From positions 1 to 64,000 of the forward strand of contig CAZOPF010000002.1 in the NCBI GenBank assembly GCA_964581605.1: a DNA stretch of 64,000 nucleotides. The letters run 5' to 3'. A program made the translations under genes and the position numbers. Under the pieces are notes generated by a model. The model was not told where the DNA came from and did not search any database. It was given only the letters and a program-made list of their open reading frames with translations. Origin of the DNA: CAADGU01 sp964581605. GTDB taxonomy: Bacteria > Chloroflexota > Anaerolineae > Promineifilales > Promineifilaceae. This document shows positions 8,121 through 17,327 of this stretch, piece by piece (within the stretch, counting starts at the first letter, position 1; every line of letters starts with the position of its first letter).

Positions 8121-8427
8121 TGAAAACGTGCCAGTTGCCATTGCTGCTCAACTCAACCGTCGTGGTATTGAAGCCATAACCGCTCGTGACCTAAAAACTC
8201 TTGGCGAAAGTGACATTAATCACCTGAAACGGGCTACAGACCTGGGCTTTGTTTTCTGTACACATGATGCTGACTTTGTAGAAATGGCGGCTCAGGGTAT
8301 GGAACATGGCGGGATTGTGTTTGGACAACAACACAAACATGGGATTGGTGATTGGGTTAGACATTTAGAACTCCTCCACGCTGTTTTTGAAGCGGAAGAA
8401 ATGCACAACCAGGTTGAGTATTTATAG
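8098..8427 (+). CDS. DUF5615 PIN-like toxin
   Basis: A 109-residue protein starting MNIRFYLDENVPVAIA with a later FCTHDADF segment. These acidic motifs are the two Asp clusters of the PIN-like nuclease family DUF5615. It overlaps the DUF433 antitoxin gene, the standard pairing. ATG 8098 is chosen; a TTG at 8092 is possible but needs a rarer start. Confidence 0.88.
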   Translation: MNIRFYLDENVPVAIAAQLNRRGIEAITARDLKTLGESDINHLKRATDLGFVFCTHDADFVEMAAQGMEHGGIVFGQQHKHGIGDWVRHLELLHAVFEAEEMHNQVEYL

Positions 8428-8480
8428 CCTATCTATAACCCTTCTCCTAACCTGGACAAGCCAGAACCAAAAAAGTCATT

Positions 8481-8545
8481 CACCACAGAGGCACAGAGGC
8501 ACGGAGTTTTCCTGAATATCTCTGTGTCTCCGTGTCTCTGTGGTG
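8481..8545. repeat. Imperfect inverted repeat of the CACCACAGAG type
   Basis: A 26-bp left arm (8481-8506, beginning CACCACAGAGGCACAGAG) pairs with 8520-8545 with four mismatches around a 13-nt loop. From memory, such CACCACAGAGRCACAGAG hairpins are dispersed intergenic repeats in many environmental bacteria. It sits between two convergent genes and could act as a transcript end. Confidence 0.7.
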
Positions 8546-8609
8546 CAACTTCTTGTTCACTGTACAAGAAGTTCATTTGAAAGGTACTATCTGCTTTAAA
8601 GTAGAATGG

Positions 8610-9656
8610 TCATCCCACAACGGCCGTCACCAACGTATTCCCTGGTAGCCTGGGCAGGTTGTGAAAGTGGATGTCGGTAAAGCCAGCCTGATGGCATATA
8701 GCCGTCATCTCGTCGCGGGAATAGACACAGCCGTCAGCAAACAGATAGTATTGTAAAGCGATCAGACGAATGAGGGTGTTGACGGCCGTGCCCGCCACCT
8801 TACCCGTTATCTGGTCTAAAATAGCAACCTGGCCGCCCGGTTTCAACGCCTGTTTTGCCATTTGCAGCAGTTTTACATTCGTCTCGCTGTCATACTGGTG
8901 CAGCACGTTAAACAACAAAATCATATCAAAGCCCTCGCCCCACTCCACCTGCCACATATCCCCTTTCTGCAAAGTAATACGAGAGGCAACCGGCTGCCCG
9001 GCTAACTTTTGCCGTGCCGTTTCCAGACCGGCAAAATAATCCAATATCGTCGCCTGAAGTTGGGGATATTTCTGGCACATGAGGATGCTGTAGACGCCAT
9101 GCCCACCGCCCACATCCAGCAGACGGGTTGGGGCATTGGGCAGGGTCAGCTTTTTAACGACATCCGGCCCACCGGTGAGGGCGTTCATCGCTAACTGGCG
9201 CTAAAAAGCATCAGACCGGTCGGCGTTCGCTTCCGTCCAGGCATAAAAGTCATACGGCCGTTCCCCGGTGCGAATGACCTCGGTGGTGTGTGGCAGCAGG
9301 TCACGCCCGGCCGCGCTCCAAAAATGGAGCAGCGCTTGAGCGTCAAAGGTCTCGTGTTCAAGGAGCCATTTGGCTGTTAGGGGGCTGTTGTGGTAACGGC
9401 CGTTCTTCTCTGCCACATAGTTCAGTGCCGCCAAAGCGGGCAGCAGCGCCAGCAAACCCCGTTCCTGCACCTGCAACTGTTTTGCTAATTCACCTACCGT
9501 ACACGGATTCTTAGCCAGCGTGGGAAAGATGTTGAGTTCGACGGCCGTAGTCACCGCCCGCATCGCTAACATGCCAGCTAAATCCAGCATCACGCCCGGT
9601 ACCAGATTAAGGCTAAAAAAAGCCGTCCGCTCCATAAAATTTGGTTTAACAGGCAT
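8610..9656 (-). pseudogene. O-methyltransferase (plant-type, Methyltransf_2) split by an in-frame TAG
   Basis: The first part (9656-9204) is a dimerisation/winged-helix domain (LDLAGMLAMRAVTTAVEL, VGELAKQLQVQERGLLALL). The second part (9200-8610) is the SAM-binding domain with motif I LLDVGGGHGVYS and LLFNVLHQY. They are in the same frame, separated only by one TAG codon (9203-9201) in DAF-stop-RQLAMNAL. Read through, the protein is 348 residues, the normal family length. The stop could be a recent nonsense mutation, an assembly error or readthrough. The N-terminal fragment alone lacks the SAM site, so function is doubtful as sequenced. Trp is one plausible original residue (TGG to TAG). Confidence 0.85.
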
Positions 9657-9681
9657 TGTTCCTCTCTAATGGTTCGGCGAA

Positions 9682-10542
9682 TTATCGCCTTCCGCTGGCA
9701 CTATTGCTTAACGCTTCCAGCCGTGACGCCATGAGCCGTTCCAGGTTGGTCGGGTAGGGGATGTGGTAGGTTTGGGCTAACGGCCGTGCCAATTCCTGGT
9801 AAAAACGCAGAATCGTGTAAGCGGCTTGCAGCATGGCAGATGGTTCCAGCGCGCAATACGTGGATTGCAAAGGGGCTAACTGCTCCACCGGCAGCACCGT
9901 ATCTACCTTGAAATACCCCTCTTCGCCGACCTCCTCATCGGCCAGGTCTTGCTGCAATCGAGCCAGATTCAGGCAGCACGTCCGCAGTGCGCCCAACTGT
10001 CCCTGCGCCCAATAAAGCTGCCCGCGCCCCAAGGCGACAATGAAGTGAGACAACTCATGCCAAAAGTATTGAATCTGGCGACGCAGCGGTTCCATATCCG
10101 CGGGTTCAACTTCTTCATCGGTAAACTCTGTCTCGGCCAGCAAATTCTTTTTATCCAGCAGCACCCGGTACGGCTCGTACAGCAGGCGGGGCAACTGGCT
10201 GGCACGGCCGATAGTCAATTCACCTTCGGCCCCATCGGGAAAGATGAAAAAGATGACGCCTGGATTGTCGAAATCTTCCAGGAAGAGGGGATTACCCAGG
10301 CGATGAATGAAGGCGGCACGGCCGTGACAAAATTCCTCATACGCCTCATCCGCCGTGAACAGGTAAAAGTCAATGTCGGAAAAGGGATCGGCCGTGCCGC
10401 TGGCATACGAGCCAACCAGGAAAGCGGCCATGACACGCTCATCATCCTGGCAGGCAGCCACAAAGCGGTTCAGGATGTTCTGGTGGTGTGACCGTGTTTC
10501 GACATCTGGTAATCTCATAGATGGGCCAAGTTGTGTGCGCAT
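9682..10542 (-). CDS. Nucleotidyltransferase-domain protein
   Basis: A 286-residue protein with a polymerase-beta-type nucleotidyltransferase motif, GSYASGTADPFSDIDFYLF, giving the G-S and D-x-D metal site near residues 47-63. The rest is helical (HELSHFIVALGRGQLYWAQGQLGALR), like aminoglycoside or lincosamide nucleotidyltransferase-type proteins; the substrate is unknown. The start is Met at 10542, because a GGAGG site lies about 9 bp upstream; a longer frame to 10692 has no such site and starts with unlikely sequence. Confidence 0.85.
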   Translation of the reverse strand: MRTQLGPSMRLPDVETRSHHQNILNRFVAACQDDERVMAAFLVGSYASGTADPFSDIDFYLFTADEAYEEFCHGRAAFIHRLGNPLFLEDFDNPGVIFFIFPDGAEGELTIGRASQLPRLLYEPYRVLLDKKNLLAETEFTDEEVEPADMEPLRRQIQYFWHELSHFIVALGRGQLYWAQGQLGALRTCCLNLARLQQDLADEEVGEEGYFKVDTVLPVEQLAPLQSTYCALEPSAMLQAAYTILRFYQELARPLAQTYHIPYPTNLERLMASRLEALSNSASGRR

Positions 10543-10633
10543 AGGTGTGTGCCTCCGACTACCAGTATAAACGATAGCGGAGGGTAACGGCCGATCCAAA
10601 ATCCACCCTGCAATGAAGCTGTTCGCCGGAGAT

Positions 10634-10657
10634 ATCCGATTTTCAACGAAATCGGAT
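10634..10657. repeat. ATCCGATTT palindrome, copy 1
   Basis: ATCCGATTT (10634-10642) and AAATCGGAT (10649-10657) form a 9-bp perfect stem with a 6-nt loop. The same arms recur at 57130-57160 with a longer stem. It lies between two minus-strand genes. Confidence 0.6.
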
Positions 10658-10669
10658 GTTTGATGGCAA

Positions 10670-11080
10670 CTAATCCCCGGTCTGAAAACCACCGCTCACT
10701 GCTGACTGCTCACTGTTTACTAATGCCCGCGCCCGGCCGTGTGCCAGCACATAACAAATCCCCATAATCGCCAGCCCGTTCAAGGCGTGAAGCGCTCTCC
10801 CAGTTGGCGGCAGCGGGGGCAGATAAACGAAAATCCCCTGGACAAAAAATAAGATCGGCACCAAAACGGAAAGCCCCACATTCAGCTTGCTGCTGCGGCA
10901 GACCAGCGACGCAATCAGCATCACCAGCGACACCAAAAACAGGACACGGCCGAATGCTCCATGTGTTTCCGCGCTGCCACCGCCAAACACCGATACAGCA
11001 ATCAAATACAAAGCCAGGCAGCACCCCAGGAAAATCAGCCAGGCCAATCCCATATGAATACGAGCGGCAATTTGTCTCAT
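10670..11080 (-). CDS. Small membrane protein (DUF6220-like)
   Basis: A 136-residue protein with four predicted membrane helices (for example LAWLIFLGCCLALYLIAVSV and LSVLVPILFFVQGIFVYL). Its layout resembles DUF6220 membrane proteins; this family name is from memory and uncertain. Met 11080 is chosen because GGAGG precedes it by 6 bp; the frame extends upstream to 11116 without a better site. It lies 200 bp downstream of a response regulator gene on the same strand. Confidence 0.75.
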   Translation of the reverse strand: MRQIAARIHMGLAWLIFLGCCLALYLIAVSVFGGGSAETHGAFGRVLFLVSLVMLIASLVCRSSKLNVGLSVLVPILFFVQGIFVYLPPLPPTGRALHALNGLAIMGICYVLAHGRARALVNSEQSAVSGGFQTGD

Positions 11081-11280
11081 CGTTATCCTCCTGTAACGCA
11101 ATTTAGAAAATTGCACTACAACTATTATTGAGGGCAGGATAAACTGCCCGCTTTCCCGATGTCATGGGGGCAAACTCCCATGCAGACAGGGAAAAATCAC
11201 CTGTTTGTAGAGGAGTTGAGAGGAATCTGTATTGATTGAGGCGTTTTAGGAGGCTGTTATAAAGAGTTGGGGCTGCAACT

Positions 11281-11949
11281 TTATTTGGCTATACCCGCTT
11301 GCCGGGCACGGATAATCGCTTCGGCGCGATCGGCCACTTGCAGCTTGCTGAAGATGCTGGTGATGTGGTTGCGCACCGTTTTGGGGCTGATGACCAGGAT
11401 TTCGGCGATGTCGCTGTTGTTTTTGCCCTGACCAATCAGGGCCAACAGTTCCCGTTCCCGGTCGGTGAGGTCGGGGAAGGGTTCGGTGGGGGAAGACTGG
11501 CTGGCAAACTGACTTCCTGTCTGGAAGAAGCGTGTCATGCGGCGGGCGATAGCCGGGCCAAACAATGCCTGCCCCTGCGCCACAGCGCGAATGGCTTGCA
11601 GCATTTCGTTGTGATGCGAGCCTTTGAGCACATAGCCTCGCGCCCCGGCACGCATGGCGGCAAATACCGAAGCGTCGTCTTCCAGCATCGTCACCATGAT
11701 AATGCCCACGTTGGGGTTGGTTTGCAAAATGCACCGGGTCGCTTCCACGCCGTTCATGTCGGGCATATTGATGTCCATCAAGACTACATCAGGCTGTAAC
11801 ACGGCCGTTTGCCCCACCGCATCCTCGCCAGTGGCAACTTCACCCACGCAGATTATATCCGGTGCGGCCAGCAGCAAGGCGCGGATGCCCTCGCGGAAAA
11901 GGGCGTGGTCATCGGCAATGAGAAGTTTGATCGGCTCCATGTTTGTCAT
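11281..11949 (-). CDS. Response regulator, NarL/FixJ (LuxR) family
   Basis: A 222-residue two-domain regulator: receiver with IADDHALFREG, phospho-acceptor Asp in LMDINMPDMNG, and Lys in ARGYVLKGSH, then a LuxR-type HTH (LTDRERELLALIGQGKNNSDIA, KTVRNHITSIFSKLQ). It is closely similar to the regulator at 2779-3468. Its partner is very likely the histidine kinase at 13328-15454; a cytochrome P450 gene lies between them on the same strand. Confidence 0.92.
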   Translation of the reverse strand: MTNMEPIKLLIADDHALFREGIRALLLAAPDIICVGEVATGEDAVGQTAVLQPDVVLMDINMPDMNGVEATRCILQTNPNVGIIMVTMLEDDASVFAAMRAGARGYVLKGSHHNEMLQAIRAVAQGQALFGPAIARRMTRFFQTGSQFASQSSPTEPFPDLTDRERELLALIGQGKNNSDIAEILVISPKTVRNHITSIFSKLQVADRAEAIIRARQAGIAK

Positions 11950-11978
11950 TAGCTAACCGGGTAATTGCGAAAGTTCAA

Positions 11979-13331
11979 TTACCGTTTGTTCATTCGGGCA
12001 CGCACATGTTTGGCAAAGCCCAACGTCGTGGCCCCACTGACTATTTCGGCTTCGTCTATGGCTTGCAGATGAAAGCGTTGGGCGATAGTCGCCAGGAGTA
12101 ATTGGGCTTCCATGCTGGCAAAGCCATTGCCAATACAAATGCGCGGCCCCATGCCAAAGGGAAAATACGCGCCTTTGGGTAGGCTGCGCTCAAAATCGCC
12201 TTGCCAGCGTTCTGGCCGAAATGCTGTCGGGTCATCAAAGTAACGGCCGTCCCGCTGCACGGCATACGGAAATAAAAACAGGATGCTGCCCGCCGTCAAG
12301 GTCCCGACTGTCAGGGTCATGGGTTCAGCCAGTTCACGGAAGAGGAACCAGGCGGGTGGATACAGGCGCAATGTTTCTTTGACAATGCCTTCAACGGTTG
12401 GCAGTTGGGGTAGATCGGCCAGGGTAGGCAGACGGCCGTGCAACACCCTATCCAATTCCTCATGCAGCCGCACTAACACGGCCGGATGCTTTGACAGCAG
12501 CATCCAAATCCAGGCCAGCAGCACGGCCGTTGTCTCATGCCCGGCAATAAATAACGTCACCAACTCATCTTGAATCTGCTGGTCACTCATCTGCTCACCT
12601 GTCTCCGCATCGCGGGTAAAGAGGAGCATGGAGAGTAGATCGGGCGGGCTGTTGGCTTCACCGAGGCTGCGACGTTCGGCAATCATGGCCTGGACCAGGC
12701 ACGCCAGGTTTTGTGAACCACGCTGTTTCTGGCGCAAAGCGGGCAGCGGCGTCCAATCGGGCAGGATGGTTAAGAGGATGGATTTGCTTTGCGCGTTTAG
12801 CCCTTCACCCAAATCGTGCATGGCCTGAGCGACCACGGCCGTGTCCGCGCCTGTAGCCGCAGCCGTAGCCGGCCCCGCTGCTGTCGAAAATAGGGCATCC
12901 ACCACAATCGTAAACGTCAGGGCGTGCATCTCTGTGTCAATTTCGATCACCTCGCCATCTGGCCGTTCCGCCAGCCATTGGGCAGTGTGATACACCATGC
13001 GCTCGGCAAAACGGCCGATCCGCCCATGACGAAACACTGGCTGCATCAACTTGCGCTGGCTACGCCAAAAATCACCCTCACTGGTAAATAGCCCATTGCC
13101 AAACGAAGATTGCGTCGCACGGCGAATGAGCTTCGGTTTTGCCAATGGGGGCGATTGTTTGACAAGCAGTTCGTAGCTTAACTGGGCATCCACCACAAAG
13201 TAAATGTGAGGCAGTAAAGGCGGTTTGGCGGTAAAAACATCACCATATTTCGCTTGCAACTGCCCCACAAAGTCAGGCCCGTGCTGCTTAAATTGTTTTT
13301 GCAGCGCAAAGAAAGGAACCTGGGGGATCAT
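11979..13331 (-). CDS. Cytochrome P450
   Basis: A 450-residue P450 with the expected motifs: I-helix oxygen-binding AGHETTAVLLAW, K-helix ExxR in ETLRLYP, and the heme-thiolate loop FPFGMGPRICIGNGFA. It has no membrane anchor, so it is a soluble bacterial monooxygenase; the substrate is unknown, though the arrangement resembles CYP102/CYP4-like fatty-acid-type P450s. Its ATG overlaps the stop of the upstream histidine-kinase gene by 4 bp (ATGA), so the two are translationally coupled, and a response regulator follows 29 bp downstream. No ferredoxin or reductase gene is nearby. Confidence 0.95.
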   Translation of the reverse strand: MIPQVPFFALQKQFKQHGPDFVGQLQAKYGDVFTAKPPLLPHIYFVVDAQLSYELLVKQSPPLAKPKLIRRATQSSFGNGLFTSEGDFWRSQRKLMQPVFRHGRIGRFAERMVYHTAQWLAERPDGEVIEIDTEMHALTFTIVVDALFSTAAGPATAAATGADTAVVAQAMHDLGEGLNAQSKSILLTILPDWTPLPALRQKQRGSQNLACLVQAMIAERRSLGEANSPPDLLSMLLFTRDAETGEQMSDQQIQDELVTLFIAGHETTAVLLAWIWMLLSKHPAVLVRLHEELDRVLHGRLPTLADLPQLPTVEGIVKETLRLYPPAWFLFRELAEPMTLTVGTLTAGSILFLFPYAVQRDGRYFDDPTAFRPERWQGDFERSLPKGAYFPFGMGPRICIGNGFASMEAQLLLATIAQRFHLQAIDEAEIVSGATTLGFAKHVRARMNKR

Positions 13332-15454
13332 CTATTTTTCTCCTCAATGGGCAGCACGGCCGTCACCCGCACCCCCTTCTCACCCGACACAATCTTACAC
13401 GCCCCACCCACCTCTTCCGCTCGTTCCCGCATGGAAAGCAGGCCGATTCCGGCACGGCCGTTGTCGCGCAACCCCACACCATCATCCTCAATTTTGATGA
13501 ATAGAGATGGGAGATGGGAAATTATCCCATCTCCCATCTCCCCCGCTTTTATCTCAATCCAGCAATCTTGCGCCGCTGCATGGCGCAGCACATTGGTAAA
13601 CGCTTCGGCCACAATGCGGTAAGCGGCCGCTTCCACAGCCGCCGACAAGGGCGGCAAGTTATCGGTGGCAGTAATGGTTACTTTCAGACCGATCTGCTCA
13701 CTGCTATGCACATATTCGCAGATGGCCCCCACCAGTCCCAGTTCGTCCAGAGTGGGCGGGCGCAGGTTATAGACCAGACGGCGCACTTCGGCGACGGTGT
13801 TTTGATTTTTCGCCAGCACATCGTCCAGCAGACGCACGGCCGTGTCCGGGTCGGTATACAGCAATTCGCGGGCGGCGGCCAATTTGAGTCCCTGGCTGGC
13901 AATGACGGGGCCGAGTTCATCGTGCAAATCGCGGCGCAGGCGGCGGCGCTCCTCTTCGCGGGTGGTGACAATGTGGATGCGCGACTGCTGCAAATCGTGG
14001 GTGAGGCGGATGGCGTGTACGGCCGTGCCTGCCTGCAACGCCACCTGCCGCAATACCCGCTCATCGGCCGCATTCAACCCTTCACCCGGTGAACGCGCGG
14101 CCACCTGCAACTGGCCCACCATCTCCGATTGGTATACCAGGGGAAATGCGTGTAACGGTGTGTTTGATGGCCTGCCGATTTCGGCCACCACCGTTTCGTC
14201 CGCCAATACAATGGCGGCATAGGGCAGTTTGAGTGCCTGGGTGACGGTTTCCACAATGGCGGGCAAAACGGCATCGGGCTGGCTGATAGCTTCCAGCCGT
14301 TGGCCGAGTCGGGTGAGTACGGCCGTAGGATCATCCCGTTCGCCAAACATCAACCGGTTCACGCCGCGCTGCAACCGTTGGTGCAGTGGTTGGAAGAGGA
14401 CGGCGATAAAGCCGGTGGCAACCAGTGAAATCACCAGACTGCCCGACGTATGAAACAAAAGGCTCAACAGCCCTACCGTCAGGGCGTAAATGCCAATGAC
14501 AATTAGCGTCAGCCCGCCGTACACCAGGGTGCGGTTGATCACCAGGTCAATGGCATACAGCCGGTATTTGAAAACAGCAATGCCGATAATCAGGGGATAG
14601 CCCCAAAAGACAATCAGGATAATTAACTCATACCAGATGGTGCGGAACAGTTCGGGATAGAAGAGTGTGCCGGGCAGTTCAAAGACGAGCAGTTGGACGA
14701 TAACGGCCGTGGCCATGAAGTAGACCAGCCATTTCATCTGCTGCCGCTCATCCCCCACCGACCGTTTCAGCCGCAAGCCCATAGAGGCGATACCGGCCAC
14801 GCTGACAAACAGAACGGCCAGCAGCAACGCCGCTCGAAAGGCGGCATACCACCACGCCGGTAAACCTGCCACGCCAAATGGGTTGGCAATGGCCCAACTG
14901 GCTCCAAAAGCGTTGATCTGGCCGAAATCCGGCAGCAGGGCGGTTCCTACACTGGCAATGGTGATGATGAGGAGGCTGGCAATGGTTAATCTGCGCCAGC
15001 GCGGGGTTAAGAACTGCCCATTGGGGTAAAGCATGGGCAGCAAGATAAACATGGGCAGAATAATCAGGACAACGCCAAAGCTGTAGGTGAACCAGGCCAG
15101 GAAAGCCGACCCCGACGCCGCCAGTTGCCCGGCCAGGCCGCAGTGCAAGTACAATTCGATAACGGCTAATGCGGGCAGGCCGATGCCTGTCCACAGGCAA
15201 AGAAAGCCCACCCGGTTATCGGTCCGGTGAAAAAGAATGAGGCCGCCTACAGCGGCAAAAAGAAGGCCACTGCCAGCGGAGACGAGCAGACCGACCGCGC
15301 CATAATCCGAAAAGCGGTGGCAGCCAACGGCCGTTAACCACCCCAACGCCATCTGCACAGCCAGCGCCAGCAACAGCAGACCAACAACCAGACCGCGTTT
15401 TCGGGAAATTGGGCGATGGGTCGTTGTATCAACTTGTGTTGTCTGAGATGCCAT
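13328..15454 (-). CDS. Sensor histidine kinase (HisKA_3 type, multi-helix membrane sensor)
   Basis: A 708-residue kinase. The N-terminal half has about eight membrane helices ending in LYAIDLVINRTLVYGGLT, the same sensor block that is present twice in the kinase at 4058-7831. A GAF-like region follows, then HisKA_3 with phospho-acceptor His511 (RRDLHDELGPV) and HATPase_c (EDDGVGL, GIGLLSMRERAEEVGG). Compared with the other kinase, a loop before EDDGVGL carries about nine extra residues encoded by a perfect DNA palindrome. It is the first gene of an operon with the P450 and response regulator. Confidence 0.93.
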   Translation of the reverse strand: MASQTTQVDTTTHRPISRKRGLVVGLLLLALAVQMALGWLTAVGCHRFSDYGAVGLLVSAGSGLLFAAVGGLILFHRTDNRVGFLCLWTGIGLPALAVIELYLHCGLAGQLAASGSAFLAWFTYSFGVVLIILPMFILLPMLYPNGQFLTPRWRRLTIASLLIITIASVGTALLPDFGQINAFGASWAIANPFGVAGLPAWWYAAFRAALLLAVLFVSVAGIASMGLRLKRSVGDERQQMKWLVYFMATAVIVQLLVFELPGTLFYPELFRTIWYELIILIVFWGYPLIIGIAVFKYRLYAIDLVINRTLVYGGLTLIVIGIYALTVGLLSLLFHTSGSLVISLVATGFIAVLFQPLHQRLQRGVNRLMFGERDDPTAVLTRLGQRLEAISQPDAVLPAIVETVTQALKLPYAAIVLADETVVAEIGRPSNTPLHAFPLVYQSEMVGQLQVAARSPGEGLNAADERVLRQVALQAGTAVHAIRLTHDLQQSRIHIVTTREEERRRLRRDLHDELGPVIASQGLKLAAARELLYTDPDTAVRLLDDVLAKNQNTVAEVRRLVYNLRPPTLDELGLVGAICEYVHSSEQIGLKVTITATDNLPPLSAAVEAAAYRIVAEAFTNVLRHAAAQDCWIEIKAGEMGDGIISHLPSLFIKIEDDGVGLRDNGRAGIGLLSMRERAEEVGGACKIVSGEKGVRVTAVLPIEEKNR
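13504..13540. repeat. Perfect palindrome inside the kinase ATPase domain
   Basis: GAGATGGGAGATGGGA (13504-13519) is perfectly inverted at 13525-13540 with a 5-nt AATTA loop. It lies in frame in the HATPase_c coding region and encodes the GEMGDGIISHLPS loop. Confidence 0.85.
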
Positions 15455-15474
15455 CAGTCACTCTCGCGGAACGG

Positions 15475-16575
15475 TCAGCGCCACAGGTTGGCGCAGTGCA
15501 GATCATCACAGGCGGTGAGCGCTTTTTGCAGCATGGGCAGCCAGACCCATTGTGTGTCCTGGTTGATGCCGCCGCGACAATACTCGACGGCGATGTAGAC
15601 GCCCATAGCCACGCACAGCCGGTAATCGTCCCACAGTTGTTCCCAGGTGTAACCCTGTACGCCGCGATGGATGAGCGTTTGGTGGTACTGTTGCAGGATC
15701 GGCCGTTCCCATTGGCGGGCATCCATATCACCATGGAAGACGATGGCGTAAGCCAGATCGTAGACACCCAGCCAGGTTGTCAGGCTCCAGTCGAAGGGTT
15801 GGCGGTCAATCAGGTATAACGGCCGTATCCCCTGCCGCGGTACCATAATGTTGTAACACCCGGCGTCACCGTGCATGATCGTAAAGCCATTGAGGTCTTG
15901 TGTGCGCTTAACCATCGCCTGGGGATGGCGGGCGAAGATGTCACGGATGGCGGCGGGCCAGTGAGGGGCCAATTCGTGGGCAAGCTGGCCGATGATGTGC
16001 CCCGCCCCCGGTTCAGCGATTTCTACAAAGCGTCGAATATGATCGGCGTCGTGCTGGAGCGCATTGGCTTCAGCCAATGCCGCCGCCCCCCACCAACGGC
16101 CGTGCAAAATAGCAAACGCCTCAGCCAACGCCAGACCGTACTCCAGCGTCTGCGGCTGGTCGCAGGCGACCACGTGCGTGGCGGAAACATCTTCCAGCAG
16201 CAGGTGGTAGCGTCGCAAGGTGGGTGAGTAACGGCCGTCGTAACAACGCAGTAGCGGCGCATCCGGCACGTCCACATAGTCACGCAGGTAATAATCCACT
16301 TCAGATGAGCCGAAATACTCGCCGTCGCCGGTATCGGCGTTCACCATTTTAAGGAAGAGGCGGGACGGCCGTTCCCCCTGCGCGTCCGGTGAGTAAGCCA
16401 GTTGCAAGGAGCCGCTGGTAGACCAGTTGCCACGGCCGTCGGCCATGTCAAACCCGGTTACCCTGCCCTGAGTGAGTGCGCCGTTTTGGGTGAGTACGGC
16501 CGTGAGCCATTCCGGCGTCACTTGTTCCAGATGAGTGATGACGTTATTAGACATAGCAGACAGTATATCATCCAT
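15475..16575 (-). CDS. Phosphotransferase-fold protein (APH/EcKinase-like)
   Basis: A 366-residue protein with the aminoglycoside-phosphotransferase-like core: a possible nucleotide-binding Lys in RLFLKMVNAD, the catalytic loop IMHGDAGCYNIMV (H-G-D...N) and the metal-binding segment YLIDRQPFDW. In this family the latter is usually I-D-W/F-Q/E, so the Asp is conserved. It would phosphorylate a small hydroxylated molecule; the layout resembles ecdysteroid-kinase-like or choline-kinase-like members. It is 20 bp upstream of the histidine-kinase start and could be cotranscribed with it. The start is 16575, preceded by GGA; 16554 is an alternative. Confidence 0.85.
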   Translation of the reverse strand: MDDILSAMSNNVITHLEQVTPEWLTAVLTQNGALTQGRVTGFDMADGRGNWSTSGSLQLAYSPDAQGERPSRLFLKMVNADTGDGEYFGSSEVDYYLRDYVDVPDAPLLRCYDGRYSPTLRRYHLLLEDVSATHVVACDQPQTLEYGLALAEAFAILHGRWWGAAALAEANALQHDADHIRRFVEIAEPGAGHIIGQLAHELAPHWPAAIRDIFARHPQAMVKRTQDLNGFTIMHGDAGCYNIMVPRQGIRPLYLIDRQPFDWSLTTWLGVYDLAYAIVFHGDMDARQWERPILQQYHQTLIHRGVQGYTWEQLWDDYRLCVAMGVYIAVEYCRGGINQDTQWVWLPMLQKALTACDDLHCANLWR

Positions 16576-16655
16576 TTATGGTCCGAATGCTGGCAATATT
16601 GCACACTATTCTGTACAATAAAATGCTCACTATGATTTCCAGGAGTTGAGAATTC

Positions 16656-16889
16656 ATGAAAACCGTTACCTTTACCGAATTTCGTCGCCATGCTTCTACC
16701 CTTTTAACGGAAGTGGAACAAGGCAAAAGTATTATTATCATGCGCCACAGCAAACCCATTGCCGAACTGATTCCCTATGCTGCTGAAGCAGATCGTTTAC
16801 CAGCATGGAAGCAGCCCGGCATTAAGCTGGCGCTGGCCGGGGCCGAGTTGTCGGCGGCGATTTTGGCAGAACGTGAGAGCAACCCGTGA
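16656..16889 (+). CDS. Phd/YefM-type antitoxin
   Basis: A 77-residue protein with the Phd/YefM N-terminal pattern MKTVTFTEFRRHASTLLTEVEQGKSIII and HSKPIAELIP, followed by a toxin-neutralising C-terminal tail. An AGGAG site precedes the ATG. It overlaps the downstream PIN-domain toxin gene by 4 bp, the typical arrangement; the antitoxin also probably represses its own promoter. Confidence 0.9.
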   Translation: MKTVTFTEFRRHASTLLTEVEQGKSIIIMRHSKPIAELIPYAAEADRLPAWKQPGIKLALAGAELSAAILAERESNP

Positions 16890-17299
16890 AAACGGTTTTC
16901 GATTCCTCCTCTTTTGCCAAGCGGTACATTGCCGAACCCGGTAGCGAACAGGTAGATGCGATTTTGCAAAACACCGCCCAACTGGGTCTATCGGCGCTGT
17001 GTGTGCCGGAAATTGTCTCTGCCTTGAACCGGCACGTGCGCGATGGGGTTTTGCCCCAGTCCGGATATGAACAGGCGAACGCGCAGTTAGCGGCGGATGT
17101 GGCTGACGCCATTGTGTTGCAGCTTACGCCAGATGTGGTGGCGACGGCCGTTAACTTGCTTGAGAATAACGTCTTGCGAGCAATGGATGCGCTGCACGTT
17201 GCCGGGGCCTTGATCTGGGGGGCAGATTTGTTTGTCACCGCCGACCGACGACAGCATGATGCTGCGCAGCAGGCGGGTTTGAATTCCCAATTCATCTGA
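16886..17299 (+). CDS. VapC-like PIN-domain toxin
   Basis: A 137-residue PIN-domain ribonuclease. Acidic active-site candidates are Asp6 in VFDSSSFAKRY, Glu in PEIVSALNRH, Asp in AMDALHVAGA and Asp in VTADRRQHDAA. It starts at GTG 16886 overlapping the antitoxin stop (GTGA), which indicates translational coupling. It should cleave RNA when freed from the Phd-type antitoxin. Confidence 0.9.
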   Translation: MKTVFDSSSFAKRYIAEPGSEQVDAILQNTAQLGLSALCVPEIVSALNRHVRDGVLPQSGYEQANAQLAADVADAIVLQLTPDVVATAVNLLENNVLRAMDALHVAGALIWGADLFVTADRRQHDAAQQAGLNSQFI

Positions 17300-17327
17300 A
17301 AATCGGTGGTCGCCGCAATCTCTGTCA

